DNA of 64,000 nt from Fibrobacter sp. UWEL (GCF_900142535.1 NZ_FRBE01000003.1:62001-126000), one strand, 5' to 3'. Counted from the stretch's first letter, positions 7,669-16,116 are shown. Program-made: numbers and translations. The notes: generated by a model from the letters alone, not told the origin.

Positions 7669-9237
7669 TTACTTGAGGGTGCTTACCTGAACGTCCCAGC
7701 TCTGGTTGCCGAGAGCGATACGGTAGGTAGAAGCCTGACCAGCCTTCATGTTCTTGGTGTCCACAGCCGGAGCAGCGTTGGGGTCCTTCTTGGGAACGCC
7801 AATCTTGCGTTCGCCCTTCAGGAAGTCGATACCCTTGTTGCCAGCCTTAGTCTGGAGACAGCCGACGATGAAGATGTTTTCATCGGTAACAGGCAGACCG
7901 TTGTCTTCGAGCTGCTTCTTTGCAGCCGGAATACCCGGTTCCAGAATTTCTTCTGCGCACTGAACGCCCGGATGAGCCTTTGCAAACGGTTCCAGCTTGA
8001 ACTGGTCAGCAGCAATCTTCACCAGTTCCGGATCCGGTTCGCAAGGAGTCTTACCCTGGTAACCGAGGAGCATCTTGCCGTAGCCTTCAGTCATCTTGAA
8101 CCAACGATCACGACCAGCGTTTTCGTTGATGGTGTTCATGTAGGCCTGCTGGAAGTAGAACTGAGAAACCGGGGTCACGGAAGAAGCAAAGCCACCGCGA
8201 GCCACGCATTCGCTCATGTTCTTGATCACCTTGTCGTACAGGTGGAAGGTCTTGGTTTCGCGCATCATGAGGGTGTTGGCGGTAAGTGCGCCACCCGGCA
8301 TGGGGGAGAAGATCACGTCCGGAGAGATCTGACGTGCTTCGGGCGGGAAGTTGTAATCCTTGAGGCATTCAACTGCGACGTTGTTTGCGTCCATCAATTC
8401 CTTGATGTGATCGTCAACGATACCATCTTCGCCGAGAGCCAGCTGGAATTCAGAACCCTTCAGGGCGTGGAACATGGAGAAGAGGTCCGGCTGAGAAGTA
8501 CCACCAGAAAGGGGCTTGCGAGCCAGGTCAACGCCATCGGCACCACCGTTGATAGCTGCAACGTACTGAGCAACGCCAGTACCGCAAGTATCGTGGCTAT
8601 GGATGCGGAGTTCAACGTCGTCGCCCAGGAGCTTACGAGCGCGCTTGAAGGTTTCGTAAACCTTGTTGGGATTTGCGGTACCGGAAGCGTCCTTGAAGCA
8701 AACGGATGCGAACGGAACGCCTGCGTCCAGGATGTTCTTCAGAATGCGTTCGTAGAATTCCGGATCGTGTGCGCCAGAGCATCCCGGAGGAAGTTCCATC
8801 ATGGTAACAACGACTTCGTGTTCCAGACCGGCGTCGGTAATGCACTTACCGGAGTAGATCAGGTTGTTCACGTCGTTAAGAGCGTCGAAGTTACGGATAC
8901 GGGTCATGCCGTGCTTCTTGAACATGTCAGCGTGGAGCTTGATCATGTCGCGGGGCTGAGGAGCCAGTGCCACAACGTTAATACCGCGGGCCAGGGTCTG
9001 AAGACGAGCCTTGGGGCCCACAACGCGACGGAATTCGTCCATCATGTCGAATGCGTCTTCGCCGCAGTTCTGGTAGAGGGCCTGGAAACGTGCGCCACCA
9101 CCTGCTTCAAAGTGAGTGATACCTGCGTGGCATGCTGCTTCGACAGCGGGCATGAAGTCCTTTGCGAACACGCGGGCACCGAAAATAGACTGGAAACCAT
9201 CACGGAAGGAGGTGTCCTGGAATTTGATCTTTTTCAT
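7669..9237 (-). CDS. Pyruvate/oxaloacetate carboxyltransferase (OadA / PycB / transcarboxylase 5S type)
   Basis: 522 aa carboxyltransferase of the DRE-TIM metallolyase superfamily, moving CO2 between a biotin carrier and pyruvate or oxaloacetate. The start KIKFQDTSFRDGFQS is typical. The metal site IHSHDTCG and the SVCFKDASGT segment with the active lysine are present. The C-terminal half carries the PYC/OAD conserved region. No biotin-attachment (AMKM) domain follows, so the carrier must be a separate protein. A role in the C4-dicarboxylate route to succinate is plausible but inferred. A TATAAC box lies upstream, then a GGGG/CCCC hairpin near 9245-9260 and the SD AGGATGACAC before ATG. Exact donor and acceptor specificity cannot be assigned. 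Confidence 0.87.
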   Translation of the reverse strand: MKKIKFQDTSFRDGFQSIFGARVFAKDFMPAVEAACHAGITHFEAGGGARFQALYQNCGEDAFDMMDEFRRVVGPKARLQTLARGINVVALAPQPRDMIKLHADMFKKHGMTRIRNFDALNDVNNLIYSGKCITDAGLEHEVVVTMMELPPGCSGAHDPEFYERILKNILDAGVPFASVCFKDASGTANPNKVYETFKRARKLLGDDVELRIHSHDTCGTGVAQYVAAINGGADGVDLARKPLSGGTSQPDLFSMFHALKGSEFQLALGEDGIVDDHIKELMDANNVAVECLKDYNFPPEARQISPDVIFSPMPGGALTANTLMMRETKTFHLYDKVIKNMSECVARGGFASSVTPVSQFYFQQAYMNTINENAGRDRWFKMTEGYGKMLLGYQGKTPCEPDPELVKIAADQFKLEPFAKAHPGVQCAEEILEPGIPAAKKQLEDNGLPVTDENIFIVGCLQTKAGNKGIDFLKGERKIGVPKKDPNAAPAVDTKNMKAGQASTYRIALGNQSWDVQVSTLK

Positions 9238-9426
9238 GTGTCATCCTATGGGGCTTTTGACCCCGTGTTATATTCAATGTTTTATCAAATACGGAGTGAA
9301 AATAAAAAAGTTTTAGAAAAAAAGTCTGTGATTTTTTGGAGAGAGGCACGTTTTAGGGAGTAATCTTATTAGCTTTCTATGAGGTGATCGAGATTGTGGA
9401 AAATGTTTTACAAAACTGGTAATGAA

Positions 9427-10470
9427 ATGATGAAAAAATGGGTGGTGATTTTTCTAACCACGCTTTCCTGTATTGCGGTTTTAGGTTGCGATGACGATGA
9501 TTCTTCCGTTGTCGCATCTGAATCTGTTCCAGAGGAGTCTGCTTCAATAGATACAGTATTTGTGAATTCTACTGATACGGTATTTATGAATTTTATTGAT
9601 ACTGCTTTTGTTGATCGCCTGGATACTGTTGTTGTGGAGCATAGGGACACTCTTACTTTGACATCTAGCGGACTCGTAAAAAAGTGCAGAACGTCCTTTG
9701 ATTCCAGTTTTGTTCCTGGATATTCCTTGTTCTGGGGAAATTCTCTTCTCTTGGGGTATCAAGACTTTGGCATGAGTGCTTCTGCTGCAGACAAGGACTA
9801 CTATTGGCAAATAGAAGATTACTTTATAAAAAATAAAATTGATTTTACGGGAAATCGAGTCACGGGTTCTTTTGAAAATATGACGACTCTAGAAGCCCAA
9901 GAACAGTTTCTTAAGGAAAATATTTATCCGCATTTGGAAAAAAATCCAGGATTGATTGTTATTCAGCTGGGGGATAATATTGACGAAAATGAAGAATTTT
10001 TCATTATGGAAGAAAGCATTTCCCATGTGATGGAACGTATTTGCTCGATGGCTGATAGTGCCCGTGTTCTTTGGGTAGGAGAGTGGTATTCAACTCCTTT
10101 AAAACAATTTCTTCTGAAGCGCCTGGCTGATGATTATGGGATTACCTTTGTGGATATTTCCGATTTGAATACATCTGACAATCAGGCTAGGCTCGGTGAT
10201 GTGAATGTTTATCCTTTTGAAAGAGAATTCTCATTGAAGTATGATTCCTATGAGGTGAATGGAGATTCCTTGACCATAAGGTTTTATTCTGAGGATTCGC
10301 TTTATGCATCCATCATAAAAATATCATCTTATGAAGATGATTCTGAAAATAAGAGAATTACTTGGACAGGAAAGGAATTCATAACAGCGGATGTATTTGT
10401 CGCTTCCCATCCCAATGACAAGGCTTTTGAGGAAATATCTAAAAGAATATTGGCTGCTCTCGGGTATTAG
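9427..10470 (+). CDS. SGNH-hydrolase-like lipoprotein
   Basis: 347 aa exported lipoprotein. The ATG at 9427 is followed by a KKW N-region, a hydrophobic core and the lipobox VLGC; a TTG at 9394 would only lengthen the signal. A spacer of degenerate repeats based on D-T-V/A-F-V-x follows (mature residues about 20-60), then an SGNH-like fold: WGNSLLLG as block I with the nucleophile Ser, VIQLGDN as a block III-like segment, and VASHPND near the C-terminus as the Asp/His block V region. The likely activity is a cell-surface esterase, with substrate unknown. Block matches are partial, so it may be catalytically altered. It precedes FISUMP lipoproteins. Confidence 0.7.
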   Translation: MMKKWVVIFLTTLSCIAVLGCDDDDSSVVASESVPEESASIDTVFVNSTDTVFMNFIDTAFVDRLDTVVVEHRDTLTLTSSGLVKKCRTSFDSSFVPGYSLFWGNSLLLGYQDFGMSASAADKDYYWQIEDYFIKNKIDFTGNRVTGSFENMTTLEAQEQFLKENIYPHLEKNPGLIVIQLGDNIDENEEFFIMEESISHVMERICSMADSARVLWVGEWYSTPLKQFLLKRLADDYGITFVDISDLNTSDNQARLGDVNVYPFEREFSLKYDSYEVNGDSLTIRFYSEDSLYASIIKISSYEDDSENKRITWTGKEFITADVFVASHPNDKAFEEISKRILAALGY

Positions 10471-10522
10471 GGACGATTAGTTTTTTACAAAAGTCTATAT
10501 TTGGGGTTGGAGGATACATCTA

Positions 10523-10828
10523 ATGTATAAGTTTTCTTTGGGGGCTTTTGCCTGTTTGTTGATGTTGGCCGCATGTAGCGGTTCCGATGACAAGTCTTCT
10601 ACTGAACCTTCTGAATATGATTATGTCTGGGATTCTGAATCCGCCCAGCTGACGTTCCCCTGTAATGAGGGTAAGGAAGGGGCTACGGCCTATCTGAAAT
10701 CAAAGGATAAGATTCTTGTTTGTCTAAAGGAGGACGGCGAGTGGATTTGGTCTGACGATTCTGCCGCCGTAGCGGAAGTTCTTCTTCTCGAGATCCTGGT
10801 GAAATGTGGGATATCACCCAGTACTTGA
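10523..10828 (+). CDS. N-terminal fragment of a frameshifted FISUMP lipoprotein
   Basis: This frame encodes a lipoprotein signal (MYKFSLGAFACLLMLAAC), an acidic Ser-rich stretch, and an AYLKSKDKILVCLKEDGEWIW segment similar to the N-terminus of the intact paralogue at 12086-13813. It then leaves the family frame near 10766-10770 and ends at 10828. The other frame continues with Gly-Ser-Ser-Ser-Ser and the FISUMP domains starting at 10804. Adding one C in GCCGCCGT would give Ala-Ala-Ala-Ser-Gly-Ser4, just like the paralogue's linker. The two ORFs are therefore one gene with a one-base deletion, or a sequencing error. Confidence 0.75.
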   Translation: MYKFSLGAFACLLMLAACSGSDDKSSTEPSEYDYVWDSESAQLTFPCNEGKEGATAYLKSKDKILVCLKEDGEWIWSDDSAAVAEVLLLEILVKCGISPST

Positions 10829-12084
10829 ATCCAGAGATTCAGTATAACGATTTTGAAGACTCCCGCGATGGTCAGGTTTACAAGACCGTAGTAATTGGTG
10901 ACCTAGAATGGTTTGCACAGAATTTGAACTATGACTACCACAAAGGTTATCAGAAGTTGAGCTATTGCCTTAAGGATTCTAAGGATTCCTGTGCCAAGTA
11001 TGGACGTATTTATCAATGGAAATATGCAGTGGATTCTCTTGGCCTTCTATCGGCTGCTAACATAAATCCTGATTATGAGAACGATCATGTGCAGGGAGTT
11101 TGCCCTGAGGGATGGTGGATTCCTACTTGGGCGGAATATTACGACAAATTGTGGAGTTATGCAGATGTGTATACCAAGGAATCTGAATATCACTGGAATA
11201 CTCTTTTGGCGATGAAGGGATGGCTTTGGGAAACACGGGGTATTGAGTGTCATGGGACAGATGCGCTTGGTTTTTCCGCTCTGCCTTCTAAGGGCAATGG
11301 AACGAAAGGGTATATAGAATTCGAGGTGTTCTTGATGTGGTTTGCCGATCATCAGTATGTGGCTCTATATGGCTCATCTGGTTCTATTATGCCTGTAGAT
11401 ATGCATAGTTTGATGTCTGTTCGTTGTGTCCGGGAGGTGGATATGTCGAATCCTCCCAAGCGTACAGAGAGAGTGGTTCGTAGGGGAAATGTCGAGGACT
11501 ATTTTAATCCGGATGTGAAGTATGATGAGTTTAAGGATGAACGTGATGGTCAAGTTTATAAGTCTGTAAAGATTGGACCTCATGTTTGGATGGCCCAGAA
11601 CTTGAATTATAAAGTGGATGAGAATACTCCTTGCGGGGGAGGTATCAACTATCGAGTAGGTGAAGAAGGTGACTGTGCATTAAATGGACGCCTTTATCCC
11701 ATGGATGACGCCTATGATATCTGCCCTGATGGTTGGCATCTGCCTGATTCCCTTGAATTTGAATCCCTCATGGATGAGTCCAGAGCTGATGGCGACACGA
11801 CTGTAATCGCCCTCAGAGGTGAGAAAGGCTGGGATGTAAACCTGTATAAGGCTTTAAATACATCAGGCTTTACAGCAATTCCCGCGGGAAGAGATGTGTC
11901 CGATCGTAGCGGTAGAGTTTTGTTCCACAAGGAAACAGGATTTGCAGCTGTATTTTTTATCCAGAATACGGATCCGTTGGATGATTATCGGGATTTGAAG
12001 ACTGCAACCATTACCACCAGGAGTGTAGTTCCGCTATATGGCAAAAGTCCAATGAGGGCTTCTATTCGGTGTGTGAAAGACTAA
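10804..12084 (+). CDS. FISUMP-domain part (two domains) of the same frameshifted lipoprotein
   Basis: 426 codons with two copies of the Fibrobacter succinogenes major paralogous domain (TIGR02145). Domain 1 runs from about 17 (SRDGQVYKTVVIG) through YGRIYQW and GVCPEGWWIP to SVRCVREV near 218. Domain 2 runs from about 238 (ERDGQVYKSVKIG) through ICPDGWHLPD to SIRCVKD at the end. Function is unknown; members are typically surface lipoproteins or carry sorting domains. The ATG at 10804 is unlikely to be a true start, since the signal peptide lies in the overlapping upstream ORF in another frame. As read, this part would not be exported. Its stop lies 1 nt from the stop of the convergent paralogue. 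Confidence 0.75.
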   Translation: MWDITQYLNPEIQYNDFEDSRDGQVYKTVVIGDLEWFAQNLNYDYHKGYQKLSYCLKDSKDSCAKYGRIYQWKYAVDSLGLLSAANINPDYENDHVQGVCPEGWWIPTWAEYYDKLWSYADVYTKESEYHWNTLLAMKGWLWETRGIECHGTDALGFSALPSKGNGTKGYIEFEVFLMWFADHQYVALYGSSGSIMPVDMHSLMSVRCVREVDMSNPPKRTERVVRRGNVEDYFNPDVKYDEFKDERDGQVYKSVKIGPHVWMAQNLNYKVDENTPCGGGINYRVGEEGDCALNGRLYPMDDAYDICPDGWHLPDSLEFESLMDESRADGDTTVIALRGEKGWDVNLYKALNTSGFTAIPAGRDVSDRSGRVLFHKETGFAAVFFIQNTDPLDDYRDLKTATITTRSVVPLYGKSPMRASIRCVKD

Positions 12085-12108
12085 GTTAGTCTTCCACGCA
12101 GCGAATGC
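12066..12108. repeat. Inverted repeat formed by convergent homologous C-termini
   Basis: GTGTGAAAGACTAAG on one side mirrors the complement of TTAGTCTTCCACGC on the other. The two FISUMP genes end head-on, and each codes R-C-V-K/E-D-stop, so their last codons form a near-palindrome around 12085. It could act as a weak bidirectional terminator, though there is no T run. Confidence 0.6.
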
Positions 12109-13813
12109 TGTACATATATTTTTTGTTCATTGAATCGAATCGGGCGTCATCAAAATTTTGCTTGAATACAACAGCGACTGCAGAATATTCGCTATGCTGG
12201 GTGGCTGTCCAGAAATAGGCGTCCTTGGTTACGTGAAGGGATGATCCTATTTCGTAGCTTGCGTATCCTGTTGCTGTGACAGTAAAACCGTATTTGTTGG
12301 TTGCTCGATTGCTGAAGTATATGGATGCCAAACTGTTGGCCGTTCCTACGGTAGGGTTGTCCTTTTTTACATAGTTGATAAGCTCTGCCCATTCTGTTGA
12401 GTCTGGAATGTGCCAGCCTTCAGGGCATACTCCTACGATGGTTTCCTTGATGTCGCAATCCACAAAGGATCCACACCCTTTGCCGATTCCGTCAAAGTTG
12501 CCCAGGGAATCTACGACTGCGGCCCAGCTGTATTTGTAATTAAGCTGATAACCTTTGCCATGGTATTCTTCTGCATTGCAGGCGATAGCGGGGTAATCAT
12601 CGTAACTACGAACGGCGTCTCTGTATGGGTATTGTAAATCCTGGGCCATCCATGTTTGGTTTCCGATTTTGGCTGTCTTGTAAAATTCACCATTTCTTTT
12701 ATCTATGAAGTAGCTTGTTTTGACTCTTGCTTGGTTGGATGTGTTTTTAACGCATCTGACAGGCCTATTATCGTCTTTGGGTCTCGTGGTAGACGAATAG
12801 AATCCCATATCGGCATAAAAAATTGCTAAATAAACATGATTAATCCATTCTTCGGTTGAACTCCAAAAATCGTTGAAGCTACTGGTGCTGGTGAGGTTGA
12901 ATCCTCGTGCATTCAAACTATCTGTACTACTTAAATTGGTTGCAAAGGCGAGTTCTTTCCATTCATTGATGTTGGGAAGATGCCAACCCTCAGGGCAAAC
13001 TCCTTGAACTTCTGGTGCGTTGTAACATAAGGTACTATCTCCGCATCCTATGGCGTCTTCACTAAAGAGTCCTGCGGAATCCATAGCGGCTGACCACGTA
13101 TAGACTACGCTATCTGCGGGACAGTCATCATTGTTAAAGGTTGTGTGTAAGCAACCGTTAAACCCGGTGTGTATTTGCGTGTTAGGGCGGCCTCCAATCG
13201 CAGAAGAACTATGGTATTGGAATGTCAGATTTTCTGCCATCCAGGTTTGTGTGCCGATGTTAATAGTCTTGTAGATGTGTCCGTCTCGAGCGTCGGTGAA
13301 GGTTCCATACTCACAGTTGTCCACGCTATCTATTACGCAGGGTTCCGCAATCTTTATGCTTGCGGAGTCCAACTCTGGCAGCTCGTATCTTTCAGGGCGT
13401 TCCGCGGAAGTGGTGTCCTTAGGAAGTCTTTCGGAAGAATCGCTTTTGACACTGCTGGAGGATTCAACCATCTTGCTGCTGGAGGAGGATTGCGCAGAAC
13501 TGCTGCTGCCGTTACTGCTAGAGGAATCGTCTTCCTTGCTGCTGGAGGATTCTTCGTTATTGCTGCTGGCCGTCCAAACCCATTCCTTATACTTGCTACT
13601 GTATTCGCAGGATAGGATTACGTCATCGGGCTTGTAATAGGCCGTGCTATTCTCATGATCCTTATCGCAAGGTAAACCTTTCATTTCCGATTGGGAATTG
13701 AAGAGATAGTCAGCTCCATGAAATTCAGAGCTGGAAACGGTGTCGCCTTCGCTACATGCGGAAAAATAAAGTGCGGTTGCAGCAAGAGCTGCAGCCCAAA
13801 TGTGCTTTGTCAT
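12086..13813 (-). CDS. FISUMP lipoprotein with two domains and a poly-Ser linker
   Basis: 575 aa, the intact relative of the broken plus-strand neighbour. The signal peptide ends at the lipobox FSAC. Residues about 85-130 are a Ser-rich linker with Ser4 and Ser5 runs, typical of Fibrobacter surface proteins. Domain 1 starts near 172 (ARDGHIYKTINIG, WMAENL, GVCPEGWHLP, PVRCVKN); domain 2 starts near 372 (KRNGEFYKTAKIG, WMAQDL, GVCPEGWHIP, SIRCVED). Probably attached to the outer membrane and exposed; molecular function unknown. A strong SD, AGGAGGATCTG, precedes the ATG. It follows the CnoX-like gene by 23 nt on the same strand and is probably co-transcribed. Confidence 0.88.
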   Translation of the reverse strand: MTKHIWAAALAATALYFSACSEGDTVSSSEFHGADYLFNSQSEMKGLPCDKDHENSTAYYKPDDVILSCEYSSKYKEWVWTASSNNEESSSSKEDDSSSSNGSSSSAQSSSSSKMVESSSSVKSDSSERLPKDTTSAERPERYELPELDSASIKIAEPCVIDSVDNCEYGTFTDARDGHIYKTINIGTQTWMAENLTFQYHSSSAIGGRPNTQIHTGFNGCLHTTFNNDDCPADSVVYTWSAAMDSAGLFSEDAIGCGDSTLCYNAPEVQGVCPEGWHLPNINEWKELAFATNLSSTDSLNARGFNLTSTSSFNDFWSSTEEWINHVYLAIFYADMGFYSSTTRPKDDNRPVRCVKNTSNQARVKTSYFIDKRNGEFYKTAKIGNQTWMAQDLQYPYRDAVRSYDDYPAIACNAEEYHGKGYQLNYKYSWAAVVDSLGNFDGIGKGCGSFVDCDIKETIVGVCPEGWHIPDSTEWAELINYVKKDNPTVGTANSLASIYFSNRATNKYGFTVTATGYASYEIGSSLHVTKDAYFWTATQHSEYSAVAVVFKQNFDDARFDSMNKKYMYSIRCVED

Positions 13814-13836
13814 CAGATCCTCCTACCCAAGGTTGT

Positions 13837-14661
13837 TTAGATGAACATAATGGTATTCAATTTGGCACGGTACTTCCAAGTCAGCTCGTGCTTGGGGCCT
13901 AGAACGCCGAACAAGGTGAGCATGGCCTTCTTGGCTGCTCCATCATTCCATTCCGGGGCTTCCACGTACAGGTTCAGGAATACCTGGAGGGCTTCCTCGA
14001 ACTGTTCTGCAGCGGCGAGCCCGCAGGCTTCGTGATAGACGATGGCTTCCTTGCCCTGAACATCCTTCTTGGCTGCTTCGGCGTGGAAGTCCAACAGTTC
14101 CAGGAGGGATTTTGCTTCCTTGTACTGGTCGTCGGCTTCATTGAACTTCTTGAGAATTTCCTTTGCCTTTTCGGAGTCGCCGATTCCCAGACTTGCCTTT
14201 GCCCACAGGAGCATCAACTGCTTGTCTTCGGGCTTCTGCTGGAGGGCTTCGTTCAGCATGGGAAGGGCTTCATCGTAATTTTTCTGGGCGATTGCTTCTT
14301 CCAGGGCGGTCATGAAGCGGTTCTCGTCGGAGACGTAGAACTTTTCCAGACGCTTCTTCAGTTCTTCTTCGGGAAGTACACCGGCGATTACATCTGCAAT
14401 CTGGCCCTTGTCCACGATATGAACTTCGGGAACGGAGCGTACGCGGAATGCCTGGATGAGTTGCATGTTGGCACGGTCATCACAGCTGACCACGCCCAAG
14501 GTGAAGTCCATGCTGGTGGAAAGCTGACCCATGAGCTGGGCGTAACCTGCGCAATCGGGATATTCAGCGGAAGAGAAAAGAACGGCTACAGCCCTAGTTT
14601 CGGAAGGCTGGGCGATTTCGGTTTCAAAATTTTCGGAAGTAATCTGTACAACTTTTGCCAT
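13837..14661 (-). CDS. Thioredoxin-fold plus TPR protein, CnoX/YbbN-like
   Basis: 274 aa with an N-terminal thioredoxin fold (1-110) and C-terminal TPR helices (about 118-274, with YDEALPMLNEALQQKPEDKQL typical of YbbN). Proteins of this type are chaperedoxins that protect clients and hand them to GroEL or DnaK. The CXXC site is degenerate: YPDC replaces CGPC, keeping only the second cysteine, so thiol-disulfide oxidoreductase activity is unlikely and holdase or mixed-disulfide roles are favoured. The cis-Pro loop, RVRSVPEVHI, is present. A TATATT box lies 7 nt before the ATG with no SD. Cytosolic, although the gene downstream in the same direction encodes a FISUMP lipoprotein. Confidence 0.82.
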   Translation of the reverse strand: MAKVVQITSENFETEIAQPSETRAVAVLFSSAEYPDCAGYAQLMGQLSTSMDFTLGVVSCDDRANMQLIQAFRVRSVPEVHIVDKGQIADVIAGVLPEEELKKRLEKFYVSDENRFMTALEEAIAQKNYDEALPMLNEALQQKPEDKQLMLLWAKASLGIGDSEKAKEILKKFNEADDQYKEAKSLLELLDFHAEAAKKDVQGKEAIVYHEACGLAAAEQFEEALQVFLNLYVEAPEWNDGAAKKAMLTLFGVLGPKHELTWKYRAKLNTIMFI

Positions 14662-14668
14662 GGCCTGT

Positions 14669-14674
14669 AATATA
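14669..14674 (-). promoter_or_regulatory. -10-like TATATT next to the CnoX-like start
   Basis: The minus-strand TATATT ends 7 nt before the ATG at 14661. Upstream it is directly abutted by the AGGG-type heptamer array. Confidence 0.5.
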
Positions 14675-14708
14675 GTAAATAGGGTCTAGGGTTTAGGGGC
14701 TAGGGCCG
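14674..14708. repeat. Degenerate heptamer array, AGGGNCT type
   Basis: Consecutive 7-mers AGGGTCT, AGGGTTT, AGGGGCT and AGGGCCG run from 14681 to 14708, preceded by the weaker AGTAAAT. The array touches the -10 element of the minus-strand CnoX-like gene. Confidence 0.7.
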
Positions 14709-14780
14709 CACAATGCAGGCGCAGACGCCCCTGGATGTTTCGTCTTTTTTGCACTAGGTAATGTTCATCTCCTGCAATCC

Positions 14781-14843
14781 CTAGTCTCTAATTTCTAGTT
14801 TCTAATCTCTATACCCTATCCCCTGTTCCCTAATCTCTACTCT
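14781..14843. repeat. Degenerate heptamer array, CTANYYY type (9 units)
   Basis: Nine uninterrupted 7-bp units, each starting CTA or CTG followed mostly by pyrimidines (for example CTAGTCT, CTAATTT, CTATCCC, CTACTCT). The array ends 13 bp before the TATATT of the zinc-ribbon gene. Units differ but the 7-bp phase is never broken. Confidence 0.75.
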
Positions 14844-14856
14844 GAAAAAAGTTTCC

Positions 14857-14862
14857 TATATT
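14857..14862 (+). promoter_or_regulatory. -10-like TATATT of the zinc-ribbon operon
   Basis: TATATT ends 7 nt before ATG 14870 with no SD between, which predicts a leaderless transcript. Confidence 0.5.
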
Positions 14863-14869
14863 GAATCCT

Positions 14870-15382
14870 ATGAGTACATGTTCTTTTTGTAAGGCCGAAG
14901 TGACTGAAGTAACCCTGCATCACCTGCAGTTGCGTATTTGCCCTAAGTGCCATTCTGTGTTTTTCCCCTGCGATCAGACCATGGCTTTCCGTGGTGACCT
15001 GACGGATAAGTCCCGCGAACTGTGGCTTGCGGCCTTGAAGCGTATGAATGTGCAGGATCCGGTTTGTGAAAATCCTTGCTGTATCGATCACGGGGAACCT
15101 CTGGTAGACGGAAAACTTCCCGATTATGGCTTTGACGGCAAGGTGACCACCTGCTGCAAGACTTTCCATATGAAACCCTCCCTCTTTATGGAACTGCTCC
15201 AGCGTACTCTGGACAATCCGTTCCAGAATCCGGGCAAGGAAGGCAAACACCACTTCTTCTTCATCAAGTGGTTTGATGCTCTTGTCAATAAGATTATGGG
15301 CGAAAAGATGCCGGACGAGGATCCGCTGGACCTGGTACAGTACAACATTCACCTGAAGAAGTTCATCGAGATAGAAGAATAA
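14870..15382 (+). CDS. Zinc-ribbon protein (TFIIB-type zinc finger), unknown role
   Basis: 170 aa. The N-terminus has a CSFC...CPKC knuckle pair within about 25 residues, as in zf-TFIIB family proteins, followed by FFPCDQTMAFRGD, which resembles the region after such ribbons. Further cysteines (CENPCC, TTCCKTF) suggest a second metal site. The C-terminal half is helical and charged, with HHFFFIKWFDALVNKIMG as an amphipathic stretch. The ATG at 14870 is chosen over the TTG at 14861 because the latter lies in the promoter. Its stop overlaps the next start by 1 nt, and it leads an operon of four genes whose other products are all membrane proteins. Confidence 0.7.
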   Translation: MSTCSFCKAEVTEVTLHHLQLRICPKCHSVFFPCDQTMAFRGDLTDKSRELWLAALKRMNVQDPVCENPCCIDHGEPLVDGKLPDYGFDGKVTTCCKTFHMKPSLFMELLQRTLDNPFQNPGKEGKHHFFFIKWFDALVNKIMGEKMPDEDPLDLVQYNIHLKKFIEIEE

Positions 15383-16116
15383 TGACTAAGACTTACACCA
15401 TATTAGGGATTGTGGTGGCAATCATTCTGGGAGTGTATAACTACCTCCCGGATCAGCGCTTCTTTGACTCGGCTTTTCCGGTGAGTGACGGAATTTCTGT
15501 AGAGGCTTACGATGACCAGTATGATGGTGGAACCTCCCAGATTGAATATGCTGCAGGGGATTCTACGCTAGAGTTTAGCTGTACCTTGGGACCGGAAAGT
15601 GGCAAGGGCGGCTGGTGTGGCGTTCTTTTCCAGCTGGGTGATGTGGCCAACAAGAAATTCAAGAAGTGGAATTTTGTGGACACGGTTCTTCTGGATATTG
15701 AATCGAGTGGAACCAAGGAAATTCTCCTGAAAATCTGGACCTTTGATCCGGATGTGACTCAGCTGGATAAGCCTAATACCTTTAGACTTCTCCTGAAGGA
15801 AGTGCCCCTGAAGGGTGGCCGCGAAACCATCGCTATCCCTATGGATGATTTCTACACGCCTGATTTCTGGTTTGATGAATACGGCCAGAAGTCTGCCCGT
15901 AACCGCCGCTCGCTGGAATCTTCCGCTCGTCTGGAAATTACCTCCGGTTGGAATCAGCCCCGCGGGCAGAAGTATTCTCTCAAGGTCCATCAGCTGTCTG
16001 TGTCGGGCGTAAGCAATCTTTATTTCGGTATTACCTTGGGCTTGATTCTCCTGGTGGTCATTGCCGCCATTGGACTTCGCCATCCCAAGAAAAAAGGCAA
16101 TGATAATGAAGCGTAA
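15382..16116 (+). CDS. Membrane-anchored protein with beta-rich external domain
   Basis: 244 aa, not assigned to a family with confidence. A hydrophobic N-terminal segment (residues 6-22) and a C-terminal helix (about 212-232, GITLGLILLVVIAAIGL) bracket a beta-rich domain followed by a basic tail. The domain has alternating strands and the phrases GWCGVLFQLGD and TVLLDIESSG, which recall CBM/CIA30-like jelly rolls (weak). The next gene encodes a shorter protein with a similar layout, including the DF(Y/F)..D and TPEWW/TPDFW segments, so the two look like diverged duplicates. It overlaps both neighbours and is translationally coupled. Confidence 0.65.
   Translation: MTKTYTILGIVVAIILGVYNYLPDQRFFDSAFPVSDGISVEAYDDQYDGGTSQIEYAAGDSTLEFSCTLGPESGKGGWCGVLFQLGDVANKKFKKWNFVDTVLLDIESSGTKEILLKIWTFDPDVTQLDKPNTFRLLLKEVPLKGGRETIAIPMDDFYTPDFWFDEYGQKSARNRRSLESSARLEITSGWNQPRGQKYSLKVHQLSVSGVSNLYFGITLGLILLVVIAAIGLRHPKKKGNDNEA

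Noticed and set aside
14781-14843. CRISPR-like array
   Set aside because: Units are 7 bp and contiguous, with no 20-40 bp repeats or spacers and no cas genes.
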